A DNA stretch of 64,000 nucleotides from Taxillus chinensis. Its lineage: Eukaryota; Streptophyta; Magnoliopsida; Santalales; Loranthaceae. Shown here in pieces: positions 25,901-40,900 of the stretch (within the stretch, counting starts at the first letter, position 1; each line of letters starts with the position of its first letter). The stretch is taken from NCBI GenBank assembly GCA_023512835.1, contig CM042085.1, positions 5,866,062 through 5,930,061 on the forward strand, in the 5' to 3' direction. The position numbers and the translations under genes are program-made. The notes under the pieces are model-generated. The model worked only from the letters and a program-made list of their open reading frames with translations, did not search any database and was not told where the DNA came from.

Positions 25901-28900
25901 AAAAGAGGAATATGAAAAAGGGAAAGGAAATACACTAGAAGGTAGACAAGGGTGCTTTTCAGCAGCGTTAACCTCCTCCACTTAGAGAGATTCAAAGACT
26001 AACAGCCTGGCAACCTCCACTCAAACCACTCGAACACCATGACAAGAGGGTAGATTTGTCTTTTTATTTGGAGTTTTTGGTCTAAATAAGAGTTTGATTG
26101 AAGGTTATGTTTTTATTTGGAGAATCCAATTAATAGGTTAATTATAATGGAAGAAACGGCTGCCTCTCGAACAGCAGAGTAACTATCTTTATATTTTGCA
26201 TTTTATCAATAAATAAAATTGCCCAATTGTTTTGGTTTGTATCAAATTGATAACTGAACATGATTTTTTTGGACCAATGGCTGTGAAGAAAGTCAAAATC
26301 TCATAATAGAAACTGAAGGCGGAGATCAACTCCATCAAGGCCATTATTGACAAGCAATTCAATGCAACCAAACAATAGTTCCCCGCCTTGGAGGCCATGA
26401 TACACAAACTAATGGAGCTCCAACAAAACCCTAGGACCATTCCATCGGCCAAGGGTGGTGGGGTGGCGAATGAGCTCCCTATGGATTTCCCAATTTAGAG
26501 CCATTCAATGATCTTGTCCATCGTGAAGCTCCCTCTCTAAGGTGGTTGTTAGATGTGGCTGAAGAGTAAAGTTGAGGTGACAATGTCTTGGACTGATCAT
26601 TTCTTGGTTAAAGTTGATTGGGGGGATCATTTTCCCCACTCTGTTCAATCTTTGCTCCCTCAACACATCTTTGATCACCACCCCATCTCCTTTTTGTTGG
26701 ATGGTGTTTGTTGGGGGCCCACACCTTTCCGTTTAGAGAATATGTGGCTAAATGCGAAAGGATTTGCAACAATGGTGTGATAGTGGTGATAGCATGGTTC
26801 CTTTGCTGGTAAAGCTAGCTTTGTAGTGTCAAAGAAGTTAGGGCTGCTAAAAACAAACTTGAAGATTTGGAACAGGGAAGTCTGGGAATACTAGGTTGAA
26901 GAAACAGGACTTACTCCATGATATTGCTGCTTTGGATGGGAAGGAAGCAACTTCAGTGTTCTTTGCAGTAGAGAGGGTTGCGTGGAATTGTTTGAAGGCA
27001 GAATCAGCGTCTTTTTTAGTGAATGGAGAAATTTTTTGGCCCCAAAAGTTTCAGTCTTTGTGGCTAAAAGTGGGTGACAAGAACATGTTTTTGTATATTG
27101 GTTCCCTGGAAGTTGGTGGGCAAACTGTTACTGAATGAGACAGGATGAAGGCTTCTATATATTGGTTCTATACAGCCATTTACACTAGATCACATCATTG
27201 GCGGCTTGTTGTGGAGCTAAAGCTGGGCAGCATAGACCCAGTGGAGGTAGCTGCTCTAGAGAGGCCTTGTGAGGAGGTCATTGTGGACCTTCAAATGTGT
27301 CGTGGTCACAAGGTCCTGGATCTGACTGGGTTACTATGGCCTTTCTTCAACAAAATTGGGTTATTATGTGGCTAGATATCATCAAGTTTGTTTCATTGGT
27401 TTTGATCCCAAAGGTGTTTGGGGCCACCAGGTTAGGGGATTTTTAACAAATTAGCTTAATTGGCTGTCTCTATAAACTATTGTCCAAGGTGTTGGCTAAT
27501 CAGTTCAAGGGAGTCCTCACTCAGGTAGTGGGGCCTTCTCAGCATTCTTTCGTGGGTGGGCATCATATTTTCGGTGTTGTGTTGCTGGCTAACGAAGTCA
27601 TCGATGTAAATGCGCTACATTAAGAATAACATGAAACAAGAAGAGTCAATGACATCAAGAAAAAAACCTGGCTGTGCTGTCAAAAGATGCACTAAGCAGC
27701 TGAGTTCCATCACGAGAAAACACAACACTGGTAACACCATCAGAATGTGCACGTTCAAGGCGGCGCAAACATTGGCCGGTCCTTATACGCCAAACCTGAC
27801 ACATGTTTGCAAATCATATGAAATCATACAAAATGAAATAATAGAAATAAAATGAATCAACAATTCAGCAATCCAACAATCAACATTGAAACAAGCCCAT
27901 AATATTAATGAAAGGCAGAGTTTTTATTTGTTAATTATTGGTTTGATTTAATAAAAAATAAATTTCCCAAATAGGCTAAGAAAATACATGGAACCCAAAG
28001 AAGAAAACAACATGAACACAGAATTAAAGATTCTTGCAACAAAGCCTTCAAATTAAGCAGATATTGTTTAAGCATGCTCCGCTGTTGCAACAATCTTGAA
28101 TTCTCTGTTCTTGTTTCTTTTTTGATCCATGTATTTTTCTATCATATTTCTTATCAGTTTGAGAGTTGCTCAACATGTGAAACATATCTATGTGGCTTGC
28201 AGTCCCATCTATAAGGTCATAACACATCCCCGCACCATTCTTGCTTTAGATTTGTTCCCTAATCAGCAAACCAACCACTATAACCATAAGTTGCATTACA
28301 TCTTAAACCTGTTATTTTTCTTCTTAGTCGGATAACTTGCAAATTGTACTTTTCTATTCCTGGGGTGGTGGGTTGGGTAAGGGACGCGGTTTGATATGTA
28401 AAAAGTAAGGATACGTTTGGTTACCCTATTTTCTATTTTCATTTTCAAAAAATAGTTATTTTTGGATAAAAAAATAAAAAAGTAAAAATAACATAATATT
28501 ATTTTTTTATTTTAGGAGTCTCCTAACAGGAAAACAACATTTTGTTATTTTTAGTTTTGAGTTTTTTTTACATGAAAACAACTCCTATATTTTAAAAACA
28601 AAAACAGAAAACAAGATAACCAAACATAACTAATGTATCAAAATAAAATATCAATCAAATCTGAAGGAGCCATAGGGAATTGAAGAATTCATGCTTTGTC
28701 TTTTAAACGTGCAGAAACAATTGTTACACAATGAACACAGCACAAAGACTTTATCCTAGTAGCAGAGGACAACAAATTTAAGCCAGGACAAATATTGAAA
28801 GTTACATGTAATGTGCAGTTTAAATTGAAGGACCATAAAAAAGTACTAATGATAAACTATGGAAACTTACTTTGATCTTTCCTTCCTGTGATCCAGAGGC

Positions 28901-31900
28901 AAGCATCTCAGAATCTCTACTGAAATCAGCACAAAGTACAGGATCATCATGCATCATAAAAGCTTCCTGTAATTATATAGAATGTTTTTTCATCGTCATC
29001 ATATATATAAAAACACTAGAAGTTTAAAGACATCATTATAAGAGACCCTACAGCACAAAGCAAAATCCAATAACATATCTCATAAGTCCCCCTTCACCAG
29101 TTGAATAAAACTTATTGAATATCTAGCATCTCCTATGCATGGTAGGTGTTGATTAATATCTTTTATTTTAGGTAGACTATTATTGTAATTGATTCAGTAG
29201 TGATTTAACATTCACCTTCTGTTACTGTAATTAGAAAGATATTATATAATTAGTAGAATGAATAGTGAAATATTGTAGGATACAGTATAATTATGATTGA
29301 TACCTTAATATCTACATTACCATAGAGAGTTTTCTCTTTTTGAATAAATATGTATCCATGTATTGTCTGAGATATTAATGAACTATCAATGTTTCACTAT
29401 TTGTATCATGTTAGAGCCATGTTAAAATAAAATAAAAATCACTTTTGTCTATTGTCATCTTCCTCTTTACTCATCGTCCATCATTGAACCTCTCTGACTC
29501 TCGACATCTTCGCCCAACACCAACTTCAATGTTTTCGCTTGACATTTTTTCCTAGTCATTGCTTATTTGAGAATCTTATGACGAAAAAGATTATTGGTAA
29601 ATGACATAAATCTAGGGGTCTCTATACTCTTGATACCCCACTCCCTCCATCGGTTGTTCGCTCTAGTGTTACATCTCCTTTCGAGGAACATTGTAAGTTG
29701 GGTCATCCGTCACTTCAAATGCTTAAGAAGCTTTGTCCACAATTTAGTTACGTAACTTCTTTAAATTATAAGTCATATCAGTATGTCAAACATCATCGCT
29801 TTAATTCAAATCCAAGAATCAATAAATGCGCTAGTATTCCTTTGAATTTGTTCATTTTGAAGCGCAAAACACAAAAAAAAAAAAAAAAAACCTCGCTTTA
29901 GTGAAGTGAAGAAGCAAACTTTATAGTGGCAATATATCTACTATTTTCGCCAAATAAATTATTAATGTGAAACTATCAACTCATAACTCATTAGCCATCA
30001 AATAAATTTGTAATATTCCTAATGTCTACAAATCATCTTCAAAATCATTATCACTACTACTATCATAAATCGCTTCGTTGTCAAAGTTGCATCATTCAAT
30101 ATTATCTTCTAACCTATTAGAATCCTCATCTTCCTTTTCAAAGTCATGCTCTGTGGAACCTTTAGAACTACCAATGCTTAAGCTTCCATTACTTGACTTG
30201 GCTAACTTCGTAGCAGATTTTGTTTTAAAAAGTGCAAAAAATGCCCCAAAGCACACGCTTCACTAAAGGTGCTGTGCTTTGACTATTTTGAAGTGCTAGA
30301 GGCCCCTAGCACAGCACTTCGACACTTTTGATAACCCTGAGGACCGCACCAAATTCTAGCCAAAGAAAGAGAGAGCATGGTGCCCGTATTAGGCCTAGAG
30401 AGCTGAACCTACACAAAGTAGGGAAAATGGTCCTTCCAATCTGCAGCCACCAGAGTTTAAGACATTGATGCTTTGGCTCTACAGCTAAACTACACATCGC
30501 AGCCACCATAAAGAGAGAGGTCCACTACTTGTTCAGGATACACAAACTCATTAAACTCCTTCATGGATATGGTGTAATGCCATGATGGCCCCTCAGATCC
30601 ACAAAAGAAAGAATGGGGTTTAAATTTCTAAAAAACACCCATCGCTATTTCCACCTACCCCAAACAATCTAAAAGTCATTGCATAGTTCAGTCCACACAC
30701 TGCCCTCCCACGAACCATAGATCCTTGTGAACAACCATTCCAACCCAAAAGAGAGGAACTTAAAAATACATGAGATTGTGTGGCTCCTGGCAGGTACAAA
30801 TTCTGAAAATTCATTCTGAGGTAGTCAAGTTAAAACAATATTGAATGTTTTAAAATTAAATAATTATATCCAAGCCTTAAAATATTAAATATTTACAGCT
30901 TAAAAAATTGAGTTAGTCGTTCCTAAAAACATAAGAGACACATTTTGATACATTTATATGTAAAAAGAAATTAGGCATGACCAATTAAAATTGAAAAAAC
31001 AACCTCTCAAAATTTTAAATCTAAACAAAAAATATAATTTCCAAAAGACTATGTGACAGAGAGTTCAGGAGATGATTCAATTTGGGAACAAGGCCAAAGG
31101 GATTTTATTTGTTTATGTGAACAATACTACATACAATAAAAAAGTTCATAAAAGACTTTTGGGACGACAATATTAATATTAAAATAAATGAAAATTTTAA
31201 ATAATATTAATATTAATATTGCTACAATAAAAATAAAATAAAATAAAAAAGTGTTTGGGATGGTGGCCTGTGCTATCTATATTATTGACATGATTGCAAT
31301 TTCTATAATTTGAATGATTGGATCTAAGCTACAAGGGATAAGGAAAAAAAGAAAAGAAAAAAAAGCCAAATCAATGAGACAGTTGGGACAGCCTAGAAAA
31401 CAACATATAATGTAAATTCACAAAATGAGGTAACACCTCGTATATACAATCAACAAAGACAGCAAAATAGCGGAAATCTCAAAAGGAAAAACAATGACAT
31501 AACAGGACAAATAGCAGAAATTGTATGATCTTATCCACACAGCATTGTCTCATGGACTGATCCATATAAATAGAGCACACTTACAAGCTATACAGTTGTT
31601 AAATTTTATTAGTGCTAACTCCATAAAACAGCTATCTTAACCTGCTTTGCAGGCATTGTTATTCCGTGATTTCTTTATTGAATATACAAGTATACAACAC
31701 ATGTAGAATGGATATTTAATGAGCTACTATATAGTTTATGTATGTTATATTTGTGTAATATACTTGAATACTTAGCCATAACATGTCAGCAGCTGGAAAC
31801 TTAAAAGAAGCAAAAAAAAACGCACCTCGGCCTGGTATTGAAGATCTTTCTTAAGTTTCCCGCTTATATGATCCCAGACCTAGTATTGCTCGGGAGTTAG

Positions 31901-34900
31901 AAGAAATCTAGGTTACCTCAAGAAATAATTATAGGGAATATACATCTCAATAATATGTATGTACCTCAATGAAGCCATCAACAGAGCATGAAACAAGGAA
32001 TTGTCCATCTGGTGAAAACTGAGCATATTCTGGATGACTTTTTTTCCCAAACTTGAGTGAGTGAAATAAGATAAATGAGTAGAGAAGGCCAAAGGGTGAG
32101 AACAAATAATGCCCAAGTATAGATAAACAAATCAAAATATTGAATTCTTAAATCTGCATCATCAATTTGAATAAAGAAATAATTTCGCAGTTATAGATGC
32201 AGAAACTTAGTTAACAGCTACAAGTTAGTACAAACAGCCTACAAAAAAGCCATGAATTTCTGTTTTCTTCTAAAAATGAAGATTTCTCAAATTCCAACTG
32301 ATTACTGAAACATAGCAACTAATCAAATTAATCTCAACTCATTCATGAAGTTACACTAAAGCAAGGTTGTCAGCAAATGCAAGAATCTATACACCTCTAC
32401 ATCCATGTATTGCCTTCTCATTCATAAAGCTGAGACAGGAAAGAGAGTATCAAAAACATACAACGACTGAGCCCATATCCCAAATCCCAATACTTGGGAT
32501 CAGCTATAAGGAACAATAATAAAATTAAAGAATTTTGTTGTTGTTTCATATTCATAAAATTTGACAGGATTTTTATGCTAGCTGTCAAAAATATAGAAAA
32601 AACATAGTTACATAGACATTCAGAAAACACAATTTGACAAGAATAGAGATATAAAAAAGGGTAAAGGGAAACACTTGCATAAGTACACATGGACAAGATT
32701 GCAACCAACTCGAAGAAACAAAACAAAAAAAACATCCAACTTAAAAGCAACAAAAATCAAGAAGCTCAAACATATATGACAATCTAAAACACCTAGTAAT
32801 AGATATCCAATCAAGAAGAGAAGCAAAAAAACGAAACGTAAGCGTCTCCACAATGAGCTCACAATGCTCGAAAAGTCGTGCATTTCTCTTACATCAAAGA
32901 CACCATAAAATGCAATGAGAAATGACCTATCAAATCATAGATCTCCGACCCATACTCTCATACTAGTAAGAAAGAAGGTCACAAACACTCTAAGGCATCA
33001 CCCGGTGAAGTCCAAACTAAGAATCATATCTCAGAGCATCCTGGCAATAAGGCAACAGATAAGAAGATGATCCACAGACTCCTCATCTATCTTACACATG
33101 CAGCTCGCGATACACACTAGGGTAAATTATCAGTGACTATGATTTTCCCTGAAACAGCAATCCAAGGAAAAAAAAGCCCCCTTGGTGGGAACCTTAGCCC
33201 TTCAAATGCTTTTCTATGGAAAACAATCGAACCCAACAAGGGAAAGAACATAATAGAAAGACTTCACCTGGAAGTCTTTAGACCAAGGGCCGAAACCGAA
33301 CATATTTTATCCTTCTCAAAATAGTGAGGTGTAACATAGTACAACAAATCAAAGAAAGAAGAAAAAGCCTACAACTCTCAATCTTGAGCTAACTGAGTAA
33401 AATTCACCTCCTAGTGCACACTAGAGTCCCAAAAATAGACAAAATCAGCCATAGGGTTATCTGTAATGCATGTAGTGTAGTACAACTCCAAGTAGACAAA
33501 CTTCAACAACTCAGCGACACACCAAACATTGTTACAAAAAGGACAAAAGACTCATCCCCATATCAAACACCACAAATCTAGAAAACATGGGCCATCCGGA
33601 GCGAATCGACTTCTATGAAGCCCACCAAGAACTTTGGAGACCCAGCCACCTGGTACCATATCAAATTTCACTATAACAACTTTCCTCCAAAAAACCTCAT
33701 TTCCACACCAAACCACTACAGCTACTTACTCCATTAAAATACCGTAGAGAAACTTGACTAAGTGAAACTAGGTCACCATGAAAAAGGGACAGCACACCAA
33801 ATCCCACTTGACTAAGTCAAACTTAGCCACGTCCGAGTAATCGGCCAAAGGAAATTCAACTGAATTTGCTCAATCCAAGCAACTGCAACAGCGAGGATAG
33901 AAAAAAAAAAAGATAAAATGTAAGTGGGAAGGTTAGAGAGAGTATTGCTAATAAGGGTAACCCGACTCCCTTAGAAAGGTAAAAATGTTTCCACCGCCTC
34001 CAACCGGTGTTCCATCTTTTCAATAATCAGGTTCCAAATAGATTTAGTTCTAAATGTTGCCCCAAAGGTAAACCCAAATACTTTAAAGGTAATGTCGCAT
34101 TTTTGCACCCTAAAATATCAACAAGCTCTGCTAAACAAGGCAACTCACCAAATGGAACAAACTTTGATTTCCCCAAATTGATTCCCAACATAAAGTAGTT
34201 TCAAACCAAATAAGAATAGAACACAAGTGAAAAATTGCCTCCGGACCCACATCACAAAACAAGAGATGAAAATAAAGGGCCAATGTACCATATTGTAGGA
34301 TAGCAGAAAGAGCCCACTGCCCAGTCAACAAACCAACTGAAAGCATGCATAACAATGACGAACAATAAAGGGAACAAAGGATTCTCTTGACAGAGACTTC
34401 TAAAGCTCACGAAGAAGCCACATAGACTGCAATTAACCAACACGGAGAAGCAAGAAAATGAGACACAAAAAGAGATCTACTTCGGTCACTTCTGAGAAAA
34501 TCTCAATTAATATGATTATAAGCTTTCTCCAAATCCATCTTACAAAGAATACCATGGAGAGAAGCTTTAAGCCTATAATCAAAGCACTCATTAGCAAAGG
34601 ACCAAATCAAAAAAAAATTCGACAGTGCACAACCGCATTACAAGGAGAGATGATCTTTCCCAATACAACCTTTAATCGATTTGCCAAAGGCTTAACAACA
34701 ATTTTATACATGCTTCCCACTAAGCTTATTGGTTGAATATCCCTTGACTCATCCGCCCTATGCTTCTTACGGGAGAGAACAATAAAAGTAACATTAAGGC
34801 TCCTACCAAATTTGCAGTACTCGTGGAATTTCTAACAAACCGCCATCTAAACGTGCAATGCTCCAACAGTGTTAGAAGAAAGCAATAGAAAACCCTTCTG

Positions 34901-37900
34901 GCCCAGCACCTTATCACCGTTACAACTCCGAATAACTCAACCTCCCCCTCCATAAAAGGCCGTTCCAGCCACAAAACTTCAACCGATATGACATCAAACT
35001 GAATTTCATCTAAAAGAAGTATGCGGAACCCAACTTCTCTATAAACAAACTCGTAAAAACTACCCACATGATCCCCAATCTCATCCTAATTCAAAGAAGT
35101 AACACCATTATGCAACAGCTGATGAATGGTGTTGGTGTTCCTATGAGAATTGGAAAGGCAGTGAAAACATTTTAAATTTGTATCCCCTTCTTTCAGCCAC
35201 AACGCCCAAGACTTCTGCTGCCAACAAATCTCATCCATCAAGAGGGCTTATTCCAAAAAAGTTGAAAAAAAGCTCCCTCTGCCCCTTCTCCTCAGCGGAT
35301 AACTGACAGATGTCCTCCTCTCCATCTAATGCCTACAAACTTGCCAAGAGGGTTTGCTTTTGTCCAGAAATATGCCCGAACACAATATTGTTAGACTTTT
35401 TCAAATCCTCTTTCAAGAATTTCAACTTACGTCCATCCCATAACTAGGAGACCCCACCACTTGGTAAGAACCCCACCAAGTATAAAGTGTCTCGTCAAAC
35501 CTAACGGACTAAGTGCTAGGCAGTGGAGTCGCCTCCCTGCTCCGGGACAGGAGGTACATAAGGCAGCTACTCCGAAAGACAAAACTGATGCCCATCCTAG
35601 AGATAAAAAAAGCAAATCCCAATACAACCCCCAAGAACGAACCACCTCACCAACCTCTGCAACCCCCTCCGCCATGGATGAGAGTGGACATGTCGGAGCA
35701 AGTAGCATAACAAATCCAAAAGGAAGAGTGTCGCCTAGGAGGGAAGCAGATGGGTCCATCTTTGGCAAGCTGCTGATTAGAATGGGGGTGGCTCACATAT
35801 AATAGAACTTGAATGTCATAAAACAACTCTCCTTACATGCTACCAGTGGTTCAACAGATTAAATAAACACAATTTCCCATCCAAAAGATAGCACCACATG
35901 AAGAATTTTTCAAGAGTTCAGCTGCAACATCTTTTACCAGTAACATAAAAACAAAATAATCAAAATAAGGCTTACCTTGATTGTGTGTCCAAGAGTAGTA
36001 GGGTACATATCGTCAACATCTTGTTTCATAGCAGCAGTTCCTCGAAATAAGTCAAACTGTGTTCCAGGAGGAAGTAATCCTAAAAAGCCAAATTTATGCA
36101 TACAGATATTTCAGCATAGCATAGTACCAGAGAAAACTCATGGACCGAGAGATTAGACTCCCCATGCTAAGAGAAGTTGAATTAAACACCCCTTTCATAC
36201 ATTATTTTTCAAAACCAAGAGGCATTAAATATCTTTCTCCACATACTAAAAAAAATACCTCATAACTTTTCTTTCATATATGTTAGTATTGTAAGAGTGG
36301 TTACCTTGATGCTGTTGCCACTTCAGAGCCTGACCAATGAGAGCCATTAGCCGTGACGGTGGAACCACTGTCACTTCTGTTGCAAGAGCTATAAAAAGAA
36401 GATATGACAGTTTCATTTAGAAAGAAAAAACAGAAAAAAAAAAGATATAAAGGAAAACTAGAAGAACTAAATAAGAAAATTAATAAGATAAACTATGTTT
36501 GTCCTGGAGCATGAATTGATGGTTGCTATAGCTTCAATCTTCAATCATCTGAAAACATGGCTATAAATTTGGGCTCCATGTTTTGAGTTCAGATTATACA
36601 TTCAAGAATACAAATGAAGGGGGGAAAACACTATTTAGTCTCCTAAAATTATTTCCGCAATTGTAGAACGATCGTTTTCCCCATTTTAATGTAAAAAGTT
36701 CAGATCCCGAGTGGTTCGTGCCTGTGAATCACATCCAATAAAGCCTAGAAAGTTTTTATAATGATTTTAGGCTTCTATGTTCTAGATTTTATGGACATTG
36801 AATAAAACACTTCCCAGGATCATCTAATATAGAGTTTAACAATTACAAAGAAAACGAAAATACATAAGACCTTGGGCAATTTGTGCACGCCGTTTTTCTT
36901 TTGTCACATCTTGGTAAGCCTGAAAAAATAGGAATAATGCAAAGGTTAACAAAGAAAGTCTACCTCTGCATTTCTATGCCATAACTTAAGTAACATTGAG
37001 TGATATTAATTATAGTAAAGAAACTATAAGCCTTCAACAAATAGTGTATTATTCTATGGTGTTTGGAAACAATTCTATGCCTCGTGGATCTCATGGCATG
37101 GTTTTATGGAAATTCATCCGCGTGCAGTTAGACTTTTCCTCTCATTTTGTGATGTTTGAGTTAGGAGATGATACTTCTATTCACTTTTGGATGATGTTTG
37201 GTAGGGTGACTCTCCCCTATGGATTGCATGTTCTTCCAATGCTGATGCTTTTAGGGCTGACGTTAATTGTATTCAGGATACTACTATGCAGTGGAATGTG
37301 CTATTTTCTCGGGCTACTCAAGATTGAAAATTAAAAGCTTTCTTCTTATTTTTTGACATGTTATATTTGGTTTTCCTTGTGAGAATTACTACAAATAGGC
37401 TATGTTAGCGTCCTAGTTGGGAGCGAGAGTACTAGGTTAAGAGTTTTTATTCTATTCTTATGCCTGTCCAGCCTGTGAACTTTCCTTCGCAAAGTGTGTG
37501 AAAGACGCGGGTTCCATTTAGAATTGCGTTCTTTACGTGGACTGCAGTGCATGGCAAGATTCTTACTGCTGATAATTTGCGGCGCCAGGGTTCGTTTTTG
37601 TTAGCCGATGTTACATGTGTAAAGCTTCAACAAAGTCAATGAACCATCTTTTCCTTAACTATTTGTATGCTAGGGAGCTCTTGGATATGGTCATGGGCCT
37701 ATTTGTCCTTCATTAGGTGATGCCATCATCTCTTGGTGCATTGTTTGCATGTTGGATCGGGAGGTAAAATGACATTCGGTGGTTTGACGGACTATCCCTT
37801 ATTGCCTTTTTTGGAGTATTTGGCAAGAGCGGAATGCACGTGTGTTTGGTAATCGAGAACGGCCTACTACCGAGCTTACTCTTTTTTACATCATTTGAGA

Positions 37901-40900
37901 GAGTGAATGTTTGTTTCTGACGTGTACCATTTTTCTTTCATTTGTAATATTAATAGGTGTTCATTTTGAGCCTGCTATTGTATATTTGCTCTTCCGTATT
38001 TCTTGTGTGTGATCTTTTTCTAATAAAATTTTTTACTTTAAAAAAAAATGATATATTAAACTAATGTTCCTCACATAATAATTCAAGGCAACTAATTTGG
38101 ACCAAAAACCAAAAGGTAAAATAGTGGGCATACATCGGAATATAATAATAGAGAGATAAGGTCGTAATTGCAAAAGAAAATTCAATCAAACAAACATGCT
38201 AATTTGACTATCCAATCATAGTGAGCAATCCACGCTGCCAATCCTACCGTGGTGACAAAATTACTGATGTTTCTTTACCTCTATTTAAAAATTCCATTTC
38301 CCCCAAGTCACTTCTGCTTTGAATGGAACCTCTACTATATCTACATGTTTATAATCTTTTTTGGTCTTGGAACAGTGGTATCCCCCAGATCATCGAGGAC
38401 TAATCCACCAAAGGTATGGTAATCACCAAAGTGGGAAAGCCTCTCCAAATCAAGGTTCAAAAATACGTGAGGCGGGAACGGTACGGCTTAAGGCTGTACG
38501 GATATACGGGCGCCTCAGTACGGTCGAGACGGGCGCCTCAACCTTACACAATAATTTTATGCTGGAAATAACTTAAATTTCTCCACAACTTAAATAGAAA
38601 TATATTACAATCATAATAGTCTTACACTTTATAAAATCAAACTAAAAATATAAATCAAGTCTCACTCAAAAACAAAATTAAGTCTATGTAATCAATTTCA
38701 AATATTCAATAAAACAAAACAACTGAAGGTCTCAAATAGACACTCTAATCTTAATTGAATAGTGTGTCATCCGTATCTAATGGTCGAAATTTTGGATCCC
38801 ACAATGGTTCTTCACTAGAAAAGTCATCCGTTTCCGGTTCATCTTCCGATTCAATCAAAATGTTTTTTCCTTTTCCTACACCAAAATAATTAAAAATAAC
38901 ATCAATATATATATATATAATATTTTAAATATAATGAAATTCTTTCATTTAATTATTAAACATTACTAAACTTACTTGAACTTCTACTTGTCTCTCCTTG
39001 CAAATTTTCACTTGGTTCGCATGAAAGGTTTGCAAAATCTCCATCGATATCATCCTCAATTATCCATTCATCATCCGAAGGCACATCATGGGCTAGTAGA
39101 GAGTCAACACCATCAGGTAAGTTTTGTTTTCTAATGAACTTATCCCTCAACTTTCTATTATACATGATATAAACTAAAGAGTTTAGTTTCTCTGTGGCCA
39201 ATCGATTTCTTCTTTTAGAATGAATCTACAAATATAAATGAAAATAAAATTAGTATAAATAAATATATATTAAAAAATATATTCTAAATTTGTAATTTCA
39301 TAAGTACCCAATTGAATGCACTCCAATTTCGTTCACAACCGGATGATGAACAAGTGAGACTTAAAACTCTCACTGCAAAAGATCTTAACTCTGGGGTATG
39401 ATCCCCAAATTGAATCCACCAATCAGCTACAATAATAATTCATCTAGTTAGAAATTAGATAAATAATTATAGAATACTTAAATGAGATTTTGACTTACCG
39501 GGTTTATATTTATGTATAGTACTTTGTGCCAATGTGAAGCCAAACAACCCATTCTTTTCTCTGAAATCTGTAATTTATAAACAAGCCTTCTCTCTTTCTT
39601 CAAAATTTGGTATAAGCTTCTCCATGCACATCAATAACCCAGTCTTAATCTCTATATGAGTGGAGATTTGTTCTGAATATTGAAATCTAGGATTCATAAA
39701 ATAAGCAGCTGGATGCAAAGGGCGATGTAATTGGAAATCCCATTTGTTGTCAATAATCTTCCAAATCTCACTATATGCTCCATATTCATCCCCTAAATTT
39801 TTGGCTATCTCCTCTTTAGCTGCATCCATTGCTCCATAAATAAATCCCATTCCAGGGATCTTCTCTGAATCTGCTAATCTCAACACACTAATAAGAGGTC
39901 TAGTTGTCATCAATGCATAAGACATACTTGACCAAAAATTCTCATCCCTCACAATGATCTTTTTCAATTCTTTTCCTTCTACTTTATTCGCCCACGAGCT
40001 TTCCCTCCATTCCTGTAAAGTTAACATCTGCTCCAAAGGCTCACGCAATTCATACAAACTTTGTAATGTCAAGTACGCTTTAAGCAAACCTAGTAGGAGC
40101 AGGCGAATTAAGTCTTTTTTTGTGAACTTCCTCATCAATGCCAATATCCACCCATGATTATAAATAAACTGGGTCGCCTATTAAGAAACAAACAATTTAG
40201 TAATGAAAGTTTAATTAAATAAATAATGTCGTAAAGAAATAAATATACCTTCTTTGCCTTTCTCAACACCATTTTATGTTGGGGTAGTTCTCCAATTTTC
40301 TCAAGAATCAAATCCAAGTAGTGTGCAGCACATGGTGTCCACCATAATTTTGTCCTTTTCTTCATTAACATTTATCCAGCTTTTTTATAGTTAGAGGCAT
40401 TATCAGTTACTACTTGAACAACAAAATCCTCTCCAATCTCTTCAACTACATCATCCAATATTTGAAATATCATCTTTGCATCTTTCACTGCATCACTAAC
40501 ATCAATAGAACGCAAGAAAATTGTTCCACGTGGATTATTGACAAGAATGTTAATCAACTGTCGCCCCCTTGTATCTTTCCAACCATCTGATAATATGGAC
40601 ACTCCTGTTTGCACCCATGTCTTCTTCACTTCATTCACAAAAGTTTGAGTATTTTCTTCCTCCTTTTTTAAAATGGTAGTCTTCAACTCATAACTACTAG
40701 GTACTTTCAAACCAATTCCATAACGGCCGATTGCCCGACACATGCTAATAAATGTTGGACTATCAATAACATTAAAAGCAAGAGCATTATCAAAGAAACA
40801 TCGACCAATCTCCGCACACACATCCTCACGTAATTCCTTATTAGTAAGTCTTTTTTTTAGGTTCACTTTTATCCATATCATTGATCTCCTCAACATCATC

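Larger units (their letters stand above)
24607..27667 (-). other. SMU1 intron 10 (3.1 kb) with head-to-head LINE fragments
   Basis: This intron lies between exon 10 (ending GACAGCACAGCCAG) and exon 11. It contains a - strand LINE 3' fragment, a possible gag-like stretch and a + strand LINE fragment. The donor is GTTTTTTTC, far from the plant consensus. Confidence 0.85.
28967..31825 (-). other. SMU1 intron 8 (2.9 kb) with copia and LINE fragments
   Basis: This intron lies between exon 8 (ending CAGGCCGAG, donor GTGCGT) and exon 9. It contains an antisense copia 5' fragment and a sense LINE endonuclease fragment. The remainder is AT-rich with nothing recognisable. Confidence 0.85.

Noticed and set aside
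29855..30335. Possible element with AAGCGC/GAAGTGCTG ends
   Set aside because: The ends pair poorly and I found no target duplication.
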